A stretch of DNA of 35,949 nucleotides from an uncultured Mucilaginibacter sp. (GTDB lineage: Bacteria > Bacteroidota > Bacteroidia > Sphingobacteriales > Sphingobacteriaceae). The notes under the pieces are model-generated. The model had not been told where the DNA came from and ran no database searches. It saw nothing but the letters and a program-made list of their open reading frames with translations. Position 1 is the stretch's first letter; every line of letters begins with the position of its first letter. The DNA is taken from assembly GCF_903893715.1 (NCBI RefSeq), contig NZ_CAITNG010000155.1, positions 1 through 35,949 on the forward strand, in the 5' to 3' direction. Of the stretch, positions 9,372-16,870 are shown piece by piece. A program made the translations under genes and the position numbers.

Positions 9372-9896
9372 TTATATCAGATGCACTGTATCATCTTTCT
9401 TTTCCAATATCCTTGCGGGATTGCCCACTACTGTACAATTATCGGGCACATCCTTGGTTACCACCGACCCTGCTCCGATGATGACATTATTACCAACCGT
9501 GATATCGCCAATTATGCACACATTGGCGCCAATATCAACATTGTTGCCAATGCGCGGGCAGCGCGAAAACGTGCCGTTGGGTAGTTTTTTATGGCCTACG
9601 GTTACCGAATTGCGTAACACACAGTTTTCGCCCAAAACAACGCCCTGGTTAACCACCAAAGCCTGGCCATGGTAAATGATGAGGCCTTTGCCTGCTGTGA
9701 GCTTCCGCGGAAGCTCAACACCCAAAAACCATTCGATGGTTACCCGGTACCAAATGAGGTACAGGATAAAAATGATTTTTAAAGCAGTATAACGGTTAAA
9801 AACCTGCACCAACCTAAAGCATAACAAAATGAGCTGCCCTTTTATATTCCTGCGGTTGGCTTTCCAGTCTTGAAAAAGATAGGTAAAAAAACTCAT
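9372..9896 (-). CDS. Left-handed beta-helix acetyltransferase (CysE/LbH-SAT type)
   Basis: 174 residues from the ATG at 9896 (MSFFTYLFQDW). An in-frame ATG at 9947 lies upstream of a -7 element at 9937-9930 and is therefore disfavoured. The C-terminal half shows hexapeptide repeats (VVLGENCVLRNSVTVGHKK, IGNNVDIGANVCIIGDITVG, NNVIIGAGSVVTKDVPDN) ending in the typical VVGNPARIL. The His of VTVGHKK matches the catalytic position of serine acetyltransferases. In this cluster it more likely O-acetylates a polysaccharide sugar than serves cysteine synthesis, which is a contextual inference. First gene of a four-gene minus-strand operon. Confidence 0.87.
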   Translation of the reverse strand: MSFFTYLFQDWKANRRNIKGQLILLCFRLVQVFNRYTALKIIFILYLIWYRVTIEWFLGVELPRKLTAGKGLIIYHGQALVVNQGVVLGENCVLRNSVTVGHKKLPNGTFSRCPRIGNNVDIGANVCIIGDITVGNNVIIGAGSVVTKDVPDNCTVVGNPARILEKKDDTVHLI

Positions 9897-9929
9897 TGTT
9901 GGTTTTTTGTAATTATGCTGTTTAACTTT

Positions 9930-9937
9930 CAAAAGTA
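9930..9937 (-). promoter_or_regulatory. -7 element for the minus-strand glycan operon
   Basis: TACTTTTG on the minus strand (CAAAAGTA on plus), 34 bases upstream of the acetyltransferase ATG at 9896. No well-spaced -33 TTG was found. It helps choose the downstream start. Confidence 0.45.
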
Positions 9938-9987
9938 AAGGTTTCATTTAGTATTATTATACTTGCTATCCCAAATGGGAATAAAAA

Positions 9988-11253
9988 ATGAAAGTTACGT
10001 TAATTAACACATCCGATGCTGGTGGTGGTGCACCCGCTGCTTGTATGCGCCTGTTGAAGGCCCTGGCGGCCGATGATGTTGACGTACACCTGCTGGTGAA
10101 TGAAAAGCACACGGATGAAGAGCGTGTGGAAAGAGCCAGCCAAAATGCATTTGGCCGCTTTAAAAGCAAAGCAGATTTTTATTACGAGCGCCTGCCATTC
10201 ATTTTGGTTCACGAAAAGGATAAATCGCTTCGATTTGCGTTTTCCTCCGCTAATGCGGGAACAAACATAAGCAGCAACCATTTGATAACCGATGCCGACC
10301 TGTTGAACCTGCACTGGACAAATTCGGGATTCCTTTCCATCAATAACCTGAAACAACTAATCGATTTAAAAAAACCCGTTGTTTGGACGTTGCACGATAT
10401 GTGGGCATTTACCGGAGGTTGCCACTATGCGGGTGATTGCGATCATTATTTGATAGAATGCGGCAATTGCCCGATGCTAAAAGATGCCTCGCCCAACGAC
10501 ATATCCCGGAAAGGATGGCGTCGCAAAAAAGAACTGTACCAAAAAGCTGATAATTTGGTGTTTGTAACCTGCAGTAGCTGGCTGGCCGGCATCGCCCGTA
10601 AAAGCGCATTGCTCAAAAACTTTCGTATAGAGGCAATACCCAACCCGATAGATACCGATATTTTTGCACCTCAAAACAGAGCCGGGGCCCGCAGAAAATG
10701 GGGTTTTGATGATACGTCGAAAATCATCTTGTTTGGTGCCGCCAATATTATGCATACCCGGAAAGGCATAGCCTATCTGGTTGAAGCTTTGGAGCGGATA
10801 AAAACAGAGCACCCTGAAATGGCAAACATCGAAGTAGTGATTTTCGGTAAAAACAAAGGGTTCGATGTTTCGCAAATCGCTTTTAAGGTTACGCAGTTGG
10901 GCATCATCAAACAGCAACAACAATTGGCCGAAATTTACAGCATGGCCGATGTTTATGTGTTGCCATCGCTGGAGGATAACCTGCCCAATATGGTGATGGA
11001 GGCCTTGGCTTGCGGAACACCTGTTGTAGCTTTTGAAACCGGTGGTATACCCGAGATGGTAGAACACGAACAGAATGGTTACCTTGCAAGGTATAAATCG
11101 TCGGAAGATATGGCAAAGGGGATACTGTATGTGCTTAACTACGCCCAACCACACCTGATGAGTACCAATGCCCGCAGCAAAGTGCTCGATAATTTCAGTA
11201 ATGAAATCGTAGCCGGAAAATATAAAGCTTTATATCAATCACTACTTCCATGA
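9988..11253 (+). CDS. Glycosyltransferase family 4, WcaC-like
   Basis: 421 residues with GT-B architecture. The N-terminus MKVTLINTSDAGGGAPAACM and the block VVWTLHDMWAFTGGCHYAGD with Cys-rich CDHYLIECGNCPML are typical of colanic-acid-type GT4 enzymes. The C-terminal donor domain has LFGAANIMHTRKGIAYLVEA, then VYVLPSLEDNLPNMVMEALA and CGTPVVAFETGGIPEMVEH, including the E-x7-E motif. It is transcribed divergently from the acetyltransferase operon across about 90 bases and overlaps the next gene by 4 bases (ATGA), so the two are coupled. Confidence 0.92.
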   Translation: MKVTLINTSDAGGGAPAACMRLLKALAADDVDVHLLVNEKHTDEERVERASQNAFGRFKSKADFYYERLPFILVHEKDKSLRFAFSSANAGTNISSNHLITDADLLNLHWTNSGFLSINNLKQLIDLKKPVVWTLHDMWAFTGGCHYAGDCDHYLIECGNCPMLKDASPNDISRKGWRRKKELYQKADNLVFVTCSSWLAGIARKSALLKNFRIEAIPNPIDTDIFAPQNRAGARRKWGFDDTSKIILFGAANIMHTRKGIAYLVEALERIKTEHPEMANIEVVIFGKNKGFDVSQIAFKVTQLGIIKQQQQLAEIYSMADVYVLPSLEDNLPNMVMEALACGTPVVAFETGGIPEMVEHEQNGYLARYKSSEDMAKGILYVLNYAQPHLMSTNARSKVLDNFSNEIVAGKYKALYQSLLP

Positions 11254-12008
11254 GCAATATCAATCCCGTTTTATCGGTAATTACTGTTGTTTATAACAAT
11301 GTACAGGGTATTGAACGCACCATGCTTTCGGTGTTGAACCAAACCTATCCCAACATTGAATATATTATTATTGATGGAAAATCGGATGACGGCACTGTAG
11401 AGGTAATAGAAAAGTATCGCGACAGGTTGGCCCAGTTTGTAAGCCAAAAGGATAAGGGAATTTACTATGCCATGAGTAAAGGGCTGACGCTAATGACGGG
11501 CGATTATGTGTTGTTTATGAACTCGGGCGACGAGATTTATGCGCCCGATACGGTTGCCCGGATTTTTGCTACGGCGCATTGGGCCGATATTTATTATGGT
11601 GAAACCGAAATGATTAATGCGCAGGGGGAAAGCCTTGGCAGACGGCGGCACAAAGCTCCGGCCAAATTTAACTGGCGAAGTTTTAGCTGGGGGATGAGTG
11701 TAAGCCACCAGGCTATTTACATTAAGTATGGCTTAATTGGGCCTTTTGATAAGAAGTTTAAATTAAGTGCCGATATTGATTGGATAATACGAGCGGCAAA
11801 AAAAGCCTATAAAATTGTTAACACGCACATGTATGTGGCCAAATACGAGGTAGGTGGTATATCGAAAAAGAAACACATCCGGAGCCTTTTCGAGCGCTTT
11901 TTGATTATGTGCAGTTACTATGGAGTTATACCAACCTTATTGCGCCACCTCGTAATGCCGTTTAGGTTGATTGGATACTATGCCGTGAACCGAAGAACAA
12001 ATGATTAA
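11250..12008 (+). CDS. Glycosyltransferase family 2
   Basis: 252 residues, GT-A fold. The N-terminus LSVITVVYNNVQGIERTMLSVLNQTYPNIEY and IDGKSDDGTVEVIEKY are the standard GT2 start. GDYVLFMNSGDEIYAPDT replaces the usual DxD with an SGD/DE acidic cluster, as in WcaA/WcaE-like transferases. SWGMSVSHQAIYIKY and KLSADIDWIIRAA form the acceptor-side block. Its ATG overlaps the stop of the upstream GT4. It is the last plus-strand glycan gene; the convergent barrel gene starts 13 bases beyond. No polymerase (Wzy), Wzc or Wza gene is seen in this window. Confidence 0.92.
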   Translation: MSNINPVLSVITVVYNNVQGIERTMLSVLNQTYPNIEYIIIDGKSDDGTVEVIEKYRDRLAQFVSQKDKGIYYAMSKGLTLMTGDYVLFMNSGDEIYAPDTVARIFATAHWADIYYGETEMINAQGESLGRRRHKAPAKFNWRSFSWGMSVSHQAIYIKYGLIGPFDKKFKLSADIDWIIRAAKKAYKIVNTHMYVAKYEVGGISKKKHIRSLFERFLIMCSYYGVIPTLLRHLVMPFRLIGYYAVNRRTND

Positions 12009-12021
12009 TAAGAACAGGTAT

Positions 12022-12689
12022 TTATAAAAAAGTGAAGCCGACCGAAAAACTGATGACATTGTTACGAAGCGTAGAACCATCGTTGGCCAAGTTGGCCAAA
12101 CCAGTACTATAGCCAACGCCGAATAATAAACCACTCTTTAAACTGAGGCCTCCGGTTAAATTAATACCATAGTCGATTTTTTTAAAATCGCCGACAGCAC
12201 TGCCAAAAGTAACCGGCGTGGAAGTGCTATTGAAAGCTGTAACACCATTGTTTGTGGCCGTAGTAGAAAGGGCGTCTGTACCCGATGTGCCGATGGCGAC
12301 ATACGGGCCGCCGCCGAGAAATATCTTACCTATAACCACAGGGAAATGGTAAAGCAAATTTACAGGAACCTCTACATAGTTAAAGTTTAATTGCTCGGTT
12401 CCGGTATAGGTATAGCTGCTGCCGTTGTTGGCAACTGTTCCTGCAACATCGTCGCGTCCGCCTTTGGTATTGTATAGAAGGCCGGGTTTAAACGACCAAT
12501 CGCCCAGGCCCACATCGGCAAATACCCCATCCTATACCCCTTGAGCGTTGAACCCGAACTGGACATGCCGGATTCTGTTTCGATAAGGTTGGATAAGTTT
12601 AAGCCGGTTTCAATTCCAAACTTAACACTTTGTGCAGATGACGAAAATGCAAGGATTATAAGGCCAATTGTAAACAAGGCTTTTTTCAT
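12022..12689 (-). pseudogene. PorT-like outer-membrane beta-barrel protein, frameshifted
   Basis: Two overlapping frames together make one protein like the neighbour at 12714-13397. The first frame gives a signal peptide (MKKALFTIGLIILAFSSSAQ) and FGIETGLNLSNL up to LKGYRMGY. The second resumes with VFADVGLGDWSFKPGLLYNT and runs to the barrel end VISFSVGFTFL. They join if one G is added to the G4 run that reads CCCC on the plus strand at 12525-12528, restoring RMGVFADVG. So the gene either carries a real one-base deletion or a homopolymer sequencing error. An intact copy would be a porin-family (PF13568-like) outer-membrane protein of about 222 residues. Confidence 0.75.
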
Positions 12690-12713
12690 AACACTATACC
12701 GCAATAATGTTTA

Positions 12714-13397
12714 CTATTTAAAAACGTAACCTATTGAAAGGTTAGCCGTTTCATTTGTAACAGTGTTGCCGTTTGTATCGAGGTTACCTTTGCCAATGCC
12801 CCAGTTTAAACGAAGCAGCCATCCTTTGTTTAACACAAATCCGCCTGTTACATTTACCCCGTAATCAGGGTTTTTATAATCGCCGGCGGCGTTACCAAAA
12901 ACAATGCTGTTGTTTTGGCTGCTCGATGAAGAGGCCCCATTATAGGTTTGGGTATTGGTTATATTGTCGGAACCGGAAATGCCTAATGCTATGTAAGGTC
13001 CGCCACCTATAAAGACTTTGCCTTTACCCGCATCGATGTGCAACAAAACGTTAAAAGGGACCTCGATGTATTTTAGGTTGATATCTTCAGTGCCATTGTC
13101 ATTAAAGGTTACTCCGTTTGAGGTAAAGGATTGCGAAACATCATAATGGCCGCCTTTTGTTGTAAACAACAGGCCCGACTGAAATGTGATATTGTGTTTA
13201 TTATGGAACTCGGCAAATGCGCCCAAACTAAAGCCTGTTAAATAGGACGACGAGGTGCCACCGCCAATACTTGATTGTAACAGTGATTCGTTCAACCCGG
13301 CCTCAACACTATATTTAATGGCAGGTATTTTTTCCGTTTGGGCGAACAGTAAATTAGCAAGGAGAACAAAAGCTATAGCAGGTAGTAGTTTTTTCAT
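12714..13397 (-). CDS. PorT-like outer-membrane beta-barrel protein
   Basis: 227 residues from the ATG at 13397, which begins a clear signal peptide (MKKLLPAIAFVLLANLLFAQ); an ATG six codons upstream is less likely. Alternating hydrophobic strands and motifs such as FQSGLLFTTKGGHYDV, IEVPFNVLLHID and GVNVTGGFVLNKGW match the outer_membrane_beta-barrel PF13568 type. It is the upstream paralogue of the frameshifted gene at 12022-12689, with 24 bases between them, so they probably arose by tandem duplication. Role unknown; the family is common and mostly uncharacterised in Bacteroidota. Confidence 0.85.
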   Translation of the reverse strand: MKKLLPAIAFVLLANLLFAQTEKIPAIKYSVEAGLNESLLQSSIGGGTSSSYLTGFSLGAFAEFHNKHNITFQSGLLFTTKGGHYDVSQSFTSNGVTFNDNGTEDINLKYIEVPFNVLLHIDAGKGKVFIGGGPYIALGISGSDNITNTQTYNGASSSSSQNNSIVFGNAAGDYKNPDYGVNVTGGFVLNKGWLLRLNWGIGKGNLDTNGNTVTNETANLSIGYVFK

Positions 13398-13469
13398 AAA
13401 GCGAGTTTCGGTCAAAAATAAATATCATTTGTAGTTCAAAATCGAAGCTTAAACGCAGCCGATGCTGAA

Positions 13470-13877
13470 TTATTGGACAATGATACTCTTTTTAACAATT
13501 TTTGATGCAATAAAAGCGAATAAACCTTGTATTAGTCCGGATAAGACACCAAAAAAAGGCCCGAAGATGAGCATTTGAATACGGGGATGGTTATGTAGGG
13601 GGCCACTTTGGAACATCTGGACAACCTCCTGGTGGTGGCTGGCGTATGAGCTATAGTAGATTACGTGGACAACGGTTATCCAAACACAGTTAAACAGGCT
13701 CAGCAAAAAACCATATTGAAAATAGTTGGCCGAGCATGTTTTTGCAATGAACCATGAACACAATGAAAAAACAACTATCCAGAAAATAGGTTCAAACTTA
13801 TACGGGATAAGCGAAATGGTTCCAAAAGCCATTACCAGGCCGAACAACGAGAGTTGAAAAAGAAGTTTCCAGTTCAT
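13470..13877 (-). CDS. Small integral membrane protein, function unknown
   Basis: 135 residues with about four hydrophobic segments (LFQLSLFGLVMAFGTISLI, FWIVVFSLCSWFIA, GFLLSLFNCVWITVVHVIYY and FGPFFGVLSGLIQGLFAFIA) and a short His-rich loop (YASHHQEVV). Translation starts at the ATG at 13877. The layout resembles small unnamed inner-membrane proteins of Sphingobacteriaceae, but I do not recognise a named family. It lies upstream of the barrel pair on the same strand, 72 bases away, so cotranscription is possible but not shown. Confidence 0.65.
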   Translation of the reverse strand: MNWKLLFQLSLFGLVMAFGTISLIPYKFEPIFWIVVFSLCSWFIAKTCSANYFQYGFLLSLFNCVWITVVHVIYYSSYASHHQEVVQMFQSGPLHNHPRIQMLIFGPFFGVLSGLIQGLFAFIASKIVKKSIIVQ

Positions 13878-14037
13878 GACAGTGAATGAAGATTTAAGTT
13901 TAGCGTTCAGTTAGTTAGGTTAAAGGTAGCGAATAATTTATATTCCCAACAGGATAAAACTTGAGCGCAGCTTTTACGAAACCCATATTTTAACCACATA
14001 AATCACCTATATTTAAGAGCTAAACAAAAAACGCACA

Positions 14038-14637
14038 ATGATTTGGTACGAAGACGAAGTTAAACGACTGGAGGCCGAACGCCTTAAATACAAATACGCC
14101 CCTGAAACAATATTTTATGGTAGCTCATCCATCAGGATGTGGTCATCCCTTTATACCGACTTTGCCGATTTCAAACCAGCCAATCTGGGGTTTGGCGGGT
14201 CGACCATGGCTGCCTGCGTTTGGTTTTTTGAAAGGATATTTCTTTCCATTAAGCCGAAACAAATTATTTTGTATGCCGGCGACAATGATTTGGGCGATGG
14301 CCGACACCCCGAGGAGGTTTTTATATTTTTTCAGCAAATACTGGCGCGTATTAATGAAAGCTTTGGCGATATCTCATTTGCATATATTTCCATCAAACCA
14401 AGCGTTGCGCGTATGGCGATTGCAGAGAGCATAAAATACGCGAACAAATTAATAGCTGGCGAAATGGCAAAATATCCCAACATGCAGTACATTGATGTTT
14501 ATACACCAATGACCGATGCCGCAGGCAACCCCAGGCGCGAACTTTTTTTACCCGACGGTTTGCACATGAGCAACAAAGGTTATGAGTTATGGAAACCGCT
14601 TGTTTTTAACTATTTGGCTGGTTTAGAACATTTTTAA
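14038..14637 (+). CDS. SGNH/GDSL-family hydrolase
   Basis: 199 residues. The four SGNH blocks are visible: the nucleophile block IFYGSSSIRMW (catalytic Ser about residue 30), block II NLGFGGST with the oxyanion Gly, block III YAGDNDLGDG with Asn, and block V LPDGLHMSNKGYELW with Asp173 and His176. There is no signal peptide, so it is probably cytoplasmic. Family members deacylate lipids, sugars or peptidoglycan precursors; the true substrate is unknown. It is followed 50 bases later by another hydrolase on the same strand. Confidence 0.88.
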   Translation: MIWYEDEVKRLEAERLKYKYAPETIFYGSSSIRMWSSLYTDFADFKPANLGFGGSTMAACVWFFERIFLSIKPKQIILYAGDNDLGDGRHPEEVFIFFQQILARINESFGDISFAYISIKPSVARMAIAESIKYANKLIAGEMAKYPNMQYIDVYTPMTDAAGNPRRELFLPDGLHMSNKGYELWKPLVFNYLAGLEHF

Positions 14638-14687
14638 CAATTTATTAACCCACATAGGTATGCTTACCGATTAGATTTGGTTTCGAG

Positions 14688-15416
14688 ATGCAAAGGGAGT
14701 ATCATAAATGGTTTAGCGAACGCTTACAGAAGAACATGGAATTGCTGGTTTTTGGCCATGCAGGTGCCCGTGTTATTTTTTTCCCCACAAGGGGCGCGCG
14801 CTTTTATGATTATGAAAACTGGCGCGTTATTGAAGCCATAAGCGATAAAATAGAAAATGGCTGGTTGCAGGTTTATTGTGTAGATAGTGTTGACCACGAA
14901 AGTTTCTACAATTTTTCGGTGCACCCTATCGAAAAGCTGAACAGGCACCTGCAGTACGAGCAGTATATATTGAATGAAGTGATTACACTTTCGCAAAAAA
15001 ACAATCCAGATTCGCCTTTGTTTTCTGCCGGATGCAGCCTGGGCGCTTACCATGCCGTGAACATAGCGTTTAAGTACCCGTATTTGTTTAACAAAACCGT
15101 TGGCATGAGCGGTCGGTACGACCTGACGAAGCCAATGGGCGTTTTTGTAGACCTGCTTGAAGGTTATTATGATCAGGACATCTATTTTAACATGCCCAAC
15201 CACTACCTATCGAATATGGGCGATGAATACCTGTTAAATAAGTTAAAACAGATGGAAATTATTTTAGCGATAGGACAGGAAGACGCTTTTTTAGATGACA
15301 CCACGCATTTAAGCGAAGTTTTGTGGAAAATGAACGTGCCAAATGCGCTGCATATTTGGGAAGGTGAGGCGCATAAACCGCGTTATTGGCGTAAAATGGT
15401 ACAACTTTATTTATAG
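14688..15416 (+). CDS. Alpha/beta-hydrolase esterase
   Basis: 242 residues. The nucleophile elbow is SAGCSLGAYHA, with Ser117. GQEDAFLDDT supplies the likely acid and GEAHKPRYW the catalytic His229. The N-terminal part has the early strand LLVFGHAGARVIFFPTRGARF. It fits the esterase D/acyl-esterase-like family found in Bacteroidota, often annotated simply as esterase family protein. There is no signal peptide. It may be cotranscribed with the SGNH hydrolase. Substrate unknown. Confidence 0.85.
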   Translation: MQREYHKWFSERLQKNMELLVFGHAGARVIFFPTRGARFYDYENWRVIEAISDKIENGWLQVYCVDSVDHESFYNFSVHPIEKLNRHLQYEQYILNEVITLSQKNNPDSPLFSAGCSLGAYHAVNIAFKYPYLFNKTVGMSGRYDLTKPMGVFVDLLEGYYDQDIYFNMPNHYLSNMGDEYLLNKLKQMEIILAIGQEDAFLDDTTHLSEVLWKMNVPNALHIWEGEAHKPRYWRKMVQLYL

Positions 15417-15458
15417 TTAACAAGTTTTAGGAATAAAATCATTATTTAATGCGTGTTA

Positions 15459-15490
15459 TTGTGCAACTAATTTTATTTAATATACTTTTG
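15459..15490 (+). promoter_or_regulatory. Promoter for the RRM protein gene
   Basis: TTG at 15459-15461 and TACTTTTG at 15483-15490 are 21 bases apart, a good Bacteroidota -33/-7 pair. It lies 32 bases before the ATG at 15523. Confidence 0.6.
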
Positions 15491-15522
15491 CTTAAACATA
15501 AAATTAAAAATTAACAACAAGC

Positions 15523-15882
15523 ATGAACATTTTTGTAGGTAGTCTTCCGTTTAAAGTTGAAGAAAGTGAATTAAAAGAAGTTTTTGAAGAATTTGGTGAA
15601 GTTTCTTCGGTAAAAATCATCACCGACAGAGAAACCGGCCGCAGCAAAGGTTTCGGTTTTATCGAAATGCCTGATGATGAAGCAGCTCAAAAGGCAATTG
15701 CCGAAGTAAATGGTGCCGAATTGTACGGAAGAACCATTGTTGTAAACCAAGCTGAAGAGAAAAAAGAACGTACCGGCGGTGGTTTTAACCGTGGCGGTGG
15801 CGGCGGTGGTTTCAATCGTGGCGGCGGTGGCGGCGGCGGTTTTAACCGTGGCGGCAGCGGTGGCGGCGGTTTCAAAAGATAA
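15523..15882 (+). CDS. RRM-domain RNA-binding protein with Gly-rich tail
   Basis: 119 residues. A single RNA-recognition motif spans about residues 2-80, with RNP2 IFVGSLPF at 3-10 and RNP1 KGFGFIEM near 45-52. The tail is low-complexity: GGGFNRGGGGGGFNRGG-type units repeated about four times and ending in FKR. This is the standard layout of small glycine-rich RNA-binding proteins in Bacteroidota and cyanobacteria, thought to act as cold- or stress-linked RNA chaperones. It has its own promoter upstream and a strong hairpin downstream, so it is probably monocistronic. Confidence 0.93.
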   Translation: MNIFVGSLPFKVEESELKEVFEEFGEVSSVKIITDRETGRSKGFGFIEMPDDEAAQKAIAEVNGAELYGRTIVVNQAEEKKERTGGGFNRGGGGGGFNRGGGGGGGFNRGGSGGGGFKR

Positions 15883-15982
15883 GCCTTACAACCTGTAAAC
15901 CTACGGGTAGTTAAGTACTGCTTTTAGCGCTGGATTTTTTATTCCCCGGATTTTAACTTTTCCGAACGATACACCTATTTTC

Positions 15983-16027
15983 AACCCCATTGATATACAA
16001 TATATGTATGTCAGTGGGGTTTATATT
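15983..16027 (+). terminator. Long hairpin terminator after the RRM gene
   Basis: AACCCCATTGATATACA (15983-15999) pairs along all 17 positions with TGTATGTCAGTGGGGTT (16005-16021), with two G-T wobbles, a 5-base loop and then a T-rich run (TTATATTTT). It lies 100 bases past the RRM gene stop. The opposite strand lacks a T run, so it mainly serves the plus strand. Confidence 0.7.
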
Positions 16028-16037
16028 TTCCATCCGC

Positions 16038-16280
16038 TCATTTATGGCTTGCAAACAGTGCTGCCAAAGCTTTCAATTCAGCCTCAGTTATTAAATCGGG
16101 GTGATTAAACTGTTGCCCGATCAGGGCGTTTGGAAAAACAATGGTGCCTGCGGTGGTTTTTACTACCACGCCATCATCATAAGCCAAATGACCATTATAA
16201 TCGCCAATCAATGGGTTGATGTGCGATAACCTGATCAACAATTCAACTATGGCATAGGTAGGTAAGGTGTTTTTTGTCAC
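16038..16280 (-). CDS. Small hypothetical protein
   Basis: 80 residues, starting at an ATG at 16280. The sequence is well mixed and looks like a folded cytoplasmic protein (IVELLIRLSHINPLIGDYNG, AYDDGVVVKTTAGTIVFPNA), with no signal peptide or membrane span. I do not recognise a family. It is convergent with the RRM gene and separated from it by the hairpin at 15983-16021. It fills an otherwise empty gap, and its composition supports coding, but a small-ORF artefact cannot be excluded. Confidence 0.5.
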   Translation of the reverse strand: MTKNTLPTYAIVELLIRLSHINPLIGDYNGHLAYDDGVVVKTTAGTIVFPNALIGQQFNHPDLITEAELKALAALFASHK

Positions 16281-16392
16281 GCCGCTAAGATAAGTTAATG
16301 TATTATTAATGTTTAATTAACATTTTGTTAACTATGCCAAGGTGCTTAACATTGGTTTTAACCAGCTCATTATAAAAACCCTATAAAACAGC

Positions 16393-16420
16393 AAAGCCTC
16401 CTGATGGGCAGGAGGCTTTT
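16393..16420 (-). terminator. Terminator of the tRNA-like transcription unit
   Basis: The 11-bp stem AAAGCCTCCTG / CAGGAGGCTTT has a 5-base loop. Read on the minus strand it follows the two tRNA-like genes, 35 bases past the last one, and is followed by TTTGCTGTTTT. On the plus strand it also ends in four T, so it may work in both directions. Confidence 0.65.
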
Positions 16421-16454
16421 ACTAACCAATTATAAACCTAAATTATGAGAAGAG

Positions 16455-16569
16455 CTGTAGGAGAAGGAGTCGAACCTTCACGGAGTGGTTATTCTTATTG
16501 CTAAGAGTTTCCCAGGGTCTCCGCCACCGCGACGAGGAGGTGTGTCTGCCAAAGTTTCACCATCCTACA
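16455..16569 (-). tRNA. tRNA-like RNA A, non-canonical, identity undetermined
   Basis: Minus-strand RNA of 114 nt plus one discriminator-like base (G, at 16455). The acceptor stem TGTAGGA/TCCTACA is a perfect 7 bp. Bases 8-9 are TG, followed by a D arm GTG...CAC with GG in the loop, like tRNA-Leu. The T arm GAAGG-TTCGACT-CCTTC is canonical. The anticodon region is abnormal. It folds either as CCTCC/GGTGG with a central T-T mismatch around the 7-base loop TCGTCGC (C at position 33), or as CTCC/GGAG around a 13-base loop. A long variable region contains the hairpin TCTTA-GCAA-TAAGA. No CCA is encoded. It is a near-copy of RNA B. It is not a normal elongator tRNA; a decayed tRNA is less likely given covariation with B. 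Confidence 0.65.
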
Positions 16570-16607
16570 GTATGTTTCATTTTAATTTGGTTATCGCAAC
16601 CAAATTG

Positions 16608-16718
16608 CTGTTGGGGAAGGAGTCGAACCTTCATGGAGTGGTTAGCCCGCTTCGGGTTTTCCAGGATCTCCGCCACCGCGACGAGGAGGTGTGTCTGCCA
16701 AAGTTTCACCACCCAACA
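16608..16718 (-). tRNA. tRNA-like RNA B, non-canonical, identity undetermined
   Basis: Minus-strand RNA of 110 nt plus a discriminator-like G (16608), promoter-proximal to copy A. The acceptor stem TGTTGGG/CCCAACA differs from copy A at two positions, and both changes are compensated on the other strand. The D arm, T arm and odd anticodon region are identical to A. The variable-arm hairpin is CCCG-AAG-CGGG, a wholly different sequence from A that still pairs. The perfect stems, the compensatory changes and the shared promoter and terminator support a functional RNA. A long variable arm and G73 recall tRNA-Ser, and the D arm recalls tRNA-Leu, so charging cannot be predicted. Confidence 0.65.
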
Positions 16719-16765
16719 ATATAATTTAAAGAACTTTTAAGCTTTTTAGGTTGTTTGCTATAGCA

Positions 16766-16796
16766 CAAATTTAATCAGCTTATCCTTTCGTTGCAA
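16766..16796 (-). promoter_or_regulatory. Promoter of the tRNA-like unit
   Basis: On the minus strand, TTTG (-33; TTG at 16796-16794) is followed after 20 bases by TAAATTTG (-7; 16773-16766). This is a near-ideal Bacteroidota promoter, placed about 48 bases before the 5' end of RNA B. Confidence 0.65.
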
Positions 16797-16870
16797 ATAT
16801 TTTAACAAAATATTTGTATTTTTATACAATTTTTAATTAAACTTGTATTTATATAGATATTTAAAAATTT

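Noticed and set aside
10477..11154. 225-residue minus-strand open frame opposite the GT4 gene
   Set aside because: It lies wholly inside the well-supported glycosyltransferase at 9988-11253, shows no domain pattern, and is a codon-bias shadow.
15770..15880. Repetitive GGCGG-rich DNA resembling a tandem repeat
   Set aside because: It is explained by the glycine-rich tail of the RRM protein, not an independent repeat element.
16485..16740. Two plus-strand open frames of about 80 codons
   Set aside because: They run through the two tRNA-like RNAs on the opposite strand; their apparent similarity to each other only reflects the RNA duplication.
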